The notes below the pieces were generated by a model that saw only the letters and a list, made by a program, of their open reading frames with translations, did not search any database and was not told the DNA's origin. A stretch of 64,000 nucleotides of DNA from Echinococcus granulosus (taxonomy: Eukaryota > Platyhelminthes > Cestoda > Cyclophyllidea > Taeniidae), in assembly GCF_000524195.1 (NCBI RefSeq), contig NW_020170386.1, positions 315,982 through 379,981 of the forward strand, written 5' to 3'. This document shows positions 61,340-64,000 of this stretch, in pieces (the stretch's first letter is position 1; each line of letters starts with the position of its first letter). The position numbers and the translations under genes are program-made.

Positions 61340-64000
61340 ATGGCTTGGTTGGAAAGCTTGAAGTCATCTTCAGCAGCTCGCTTGGTGTCATCTGCGGCGA
61401 GGGAAATTTTTAGTGAAAGTACGCCAGAAACTGAAGGTGAGCTATTCATCTGTTAGTGAGTTCAAAGCATTACTTTGTCATCCAGATGGTATTTTTGTAA
61501 TTTGCTAAATTATAGTAACTGGAATCCGGGCTGAACTTTATCTTGCAAATAACCACCAGTTACTTTGTGTTAAGTTTGGATGGTGTAACCTACGCTGTTT
61601 TACTCATTTTAATCGAATTGCGCCTTGTTTTCCCATCCACCTTATTTTGTACCTTTAGATCCCATCGCTGATTTAAGAAATTCTCGGTCAAGAATTGCGG
61701 AGTTGGAATGTCTTGTTGGTGATTATAAGTCCGAGGTGAATTTTTAGAAGGGTCTTGTCAATATTTCAGATTCAAAGCTACCGGGATGAAATATCCAAAC
61801 TAAACCTAAGAATTGAATCGCTCGAACTGCAAGTCATACGCAGCCAGAAAGAAAGTGATGCTTGTTTACGTGGGAAGGAGGTTGGATTAGTCGAATACTT
61901 TTGTAAAACTCGTAGGCACAAATCCAGGAATTGATTGCAGAAATTAATCTTCGAAGAGGTGAGCCTGAAGGCGAGTGTGTACCACAAAGAGGCTCAAAAT
62001 CCGTGTCTGCAGACAGAAGTGGTAGAGCTCTACTTGGTAAGGCACTTTTAAGCACACTTTTTCAGCAACTGGCGAGAGTTTTTTGCGATCTGATGATGTT
62101 GTGGTTCAACATTCGGAGAAACCGGAGGTAATTTCTATCTACGGGAACTCTGAATTGTAAAACTACGTTTAAATGATCAAAAACTGCACATGAATGCCAT
62201 GCGTCATTAATTTTTACCGCATTATTGTGGCAACAAAAATGATGTGACCGATTTTTTCGGCGTCACTTTAACTTTTCAAAACATTTTTAGGTCATACTTC
62301 TGTCAGAATTGTCGAATAAGTGTGAAGAGGTAGAGGTACGATATTTACTATTCTGATATTTTTTGCATAAACACTTCCAAATACTTAGTATATACGGTGT
62401 TATGCTTGTAACTCTTCTACTGCTCTTGATGTTTATGGTCGCAACATGACTTCCGTGACTACTTTGCATTAATAACATCCATTCGGGTGGTGCATTAATG
62501 TTGTTAACTTTAGGGCATTCACCAAGTTGTATGGGAGCTGTTACTCTACTAAGTAGCAGCTTATTCTATAAATTAATGTTGTTTATATTTTTTTCTTTGC
62601 ATGCCATTAATACTGATCTTCTAATTCAGTTAACTAGTTTGCCTTTTATAATGTTGTCTTTCTATCCAATCCTTCCCATTCAATGCCCTATTTATTTGAT
62701 TATAAAGGCAATGCCAATAGGGCTTCCTACGGCATGCATATCATCCCTCTCTACTTTCTGTTTTATGGGTACGTCGTGTCAGACGTCAACAATTTTTCCC
62801 ATTTCTCAATTCGACTTCCAATGGCAGTGGTTTTCTCGTACAAAATGTGGCTTTTTCTTTAATGTTAACTGTTGCAAAGAGTTGTACATATTTTTTGTCT
62901 GAAAAGTCTGTTTGCATTCTTAACCTTTTGGCCAAGTCTTCAGCTTTCTATTCAACCCTCTGCTACGATTTCATTTCTACAAACTGAGATGCACTGCTAC
63001 AACTGAGTTTGATTTTTGCAGCCTATCCAAATGAGTATTAGTTGCTTTATTATCTGTTTTTTCTTTCGACATGAGAAAGCATTATTATTTGGTCAGAATC
63101 TTTTTTAGCCTCGGTTCTTTCTCTTGATTTTCCGTTGTAATTGTGATACTTTCGCATCTTTGGGACTTGCATCCACAGTGTTAGCCAAGTCAGCGTTAGT
63201 GTATTTGTGATTCATATTCATTTTTACCCTCATCATTGAATGGCTTTGTAAAATTAGCTACTGCATTGTTTTAGGAATCTCCATCTTCAATTGATACGGC
63301 TGTTCAAATGGATACACCACCTGTGAGTTTCCTCGCCTTTTATAGTCATCGCGTGTCGCATTAAGTGCATCTAGTAGAATGTTCGAATAATCTTTTTTGC
63401 CTGGAAATGTATTCAATGGTAATAGATTGTATCCATTGTTACCTTTGTGCATCGGGGATAGACACGCATTTTCAGGCTCTCTATCATCCACACTTCCTTT
63501 TATCCCTATCCTGAATACACAAAGTGAGTAGAAGCTTTGTCTTTACAGATCGAAGTCCTGCATGACATTGGGGAAGCTGTCGACAGAGTAGTTAACACTG
63601 CAGTTCTCGGTGGTAATAATGGTGTTAGCGATGTGGACACGGATATTGATAATGTGGAGTCGGTTGAGTCGCGTTTCTTTCGAATCAGAGAGGCGCTTGC
63701 GAGCGCCGTAAGTCTTCTGCCTCCGCTCGCATCTGATCGCGCTGCAGTGGTGTGGCCGCCGAGGCAGCCGGAGGCACAGGTTGCCGTCCTTGTCGCCGCT
63801 GAGGCGGCTTCTCGACAGGAGCTCATGAAAGCCCGCGCCTACATTGGTCAGCTACAGCGCCCTCCTCCCAGTTCACTTCCCAACACCATGGAGTTGCACT
63901 CCCAAAAAGTCAGCACTGATTCCTTCAGTTCCGTCTTGGATCGCTCGGCCGGGTCGGTTCCTACTGATATTATTCACCAGCAGCAGCCTCTAACACGACT
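61340..64000 (+). CDS. golgin-like coiled-coil protein, 5' exons (runs off right edge)
   Basis: Eight exons can be chained with consistent phases: 61340-61436, 61659-61735, 61770-61880, 61916-62036, 62066-62127, 62291-62329 (or 62335), 63275-63322, and 63549 past 64000. The first ATG gives MAWLESLKSSSAARLVSSAA, a Trp-containing, Ser/Ala-rich amphipathic start like the MSW- N-termini of golgins such as TMF1 and golgin-84. Residues about 35-115 form a charged heptad-type coiled coil (RIAELECLV, RDEISKLNLRIESLELQV, QIQELIAEINL). Later exons are Ser/acidic-rich, and the last is GC-rich with DVDTDIDNVESVESRFF. Introns 2-4 are 34, 35 and 29 nt. A role as a Golgi tether is inferred only from the N-terminus and the coiled coil; rootletin-like or other coiled-coil families remain possible. 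The gene is incomplete in this window. Confidence 0.5.

Overview
This looks like a flatworm (platyhelminth) nuclear contig, most likely from a tapeworm. The case rests on: moderately AT-rich, gene-poor DNA with two 100-base scaffold gaps; multi-exon genes with GT-AG introns; many extremely short introns (29-39 nt) near the 5' ends of genes, mixed with a second class of about 70-75 nt; and animal-type nuclear and Golgi proteins. The species call is an inference. No rRNA, convincing tRNA, CRISPR array or intact reverse transcriptase/transposase ORF was seen.

Layout. 1-7.9 kb: no recognisable gene, only a CpG/TG-rich patch near 6.9-7.0 kb. 7.96-8.79 kb (-): an intronless gene for a secreted protein with one canonical and one degenerate cystatin domain. 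9.85-10.05 kb: a solo-LTR-like repeat. 10.93-14.54 kb (+): a 14-exon SETD3-type SET-domain histidine methyltransferase, reconstructed by homology, with a splice/frame anomaly around exon 4. 15.15-21.27 kb (+): a 5-exon RANGRF/MOG1 homologue whose 3.3-kb last intron holds a second, inverted copy of the LTR-like repeat. 21.3-52.8 kb: about 31 kb with no recognisable gene, two gaps (22732-22831, 45095-45194), several alternating purine-pyrimidine CpG/TG islets, and two weak gene candidates (an exon at 28910-29099 and a disrupted small gene at 33253-33990). 53.27-59.31 kb (-): a CBP/p300 histone acetyltransferase with TAZ1, KIX, bromodomain, RING/PHD, HAT, ZZ and TAZ2 in the standard order, plus a possible upstream mini-exon at 59826-59884. 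61.34 kb to the right edge (+): 5' part of a coiled-coil protein with a golgin-like N-terminus.

The genes do not form an operon or pathway. CBP (chromatin), SETD3 (actin histidine methylation), MOG1 (Ran cycle) and the golgin-like gene are independent housekeeping or regulatory genes; the cystatin-like protein is the most plausible secreted product. CBP and the golgin-like gene are divergent, with about 2.0 kb between their coding starts. I found no convincing undescribed multi-gene system. The strongest leads are the ultrashort introns (including putative 18- and 25-nt ones), the disrupted orphan gene, the two-domain cystatin-like protein, the N-terminally minimal CBP, and the recurrent Z-DNA-prone islets.
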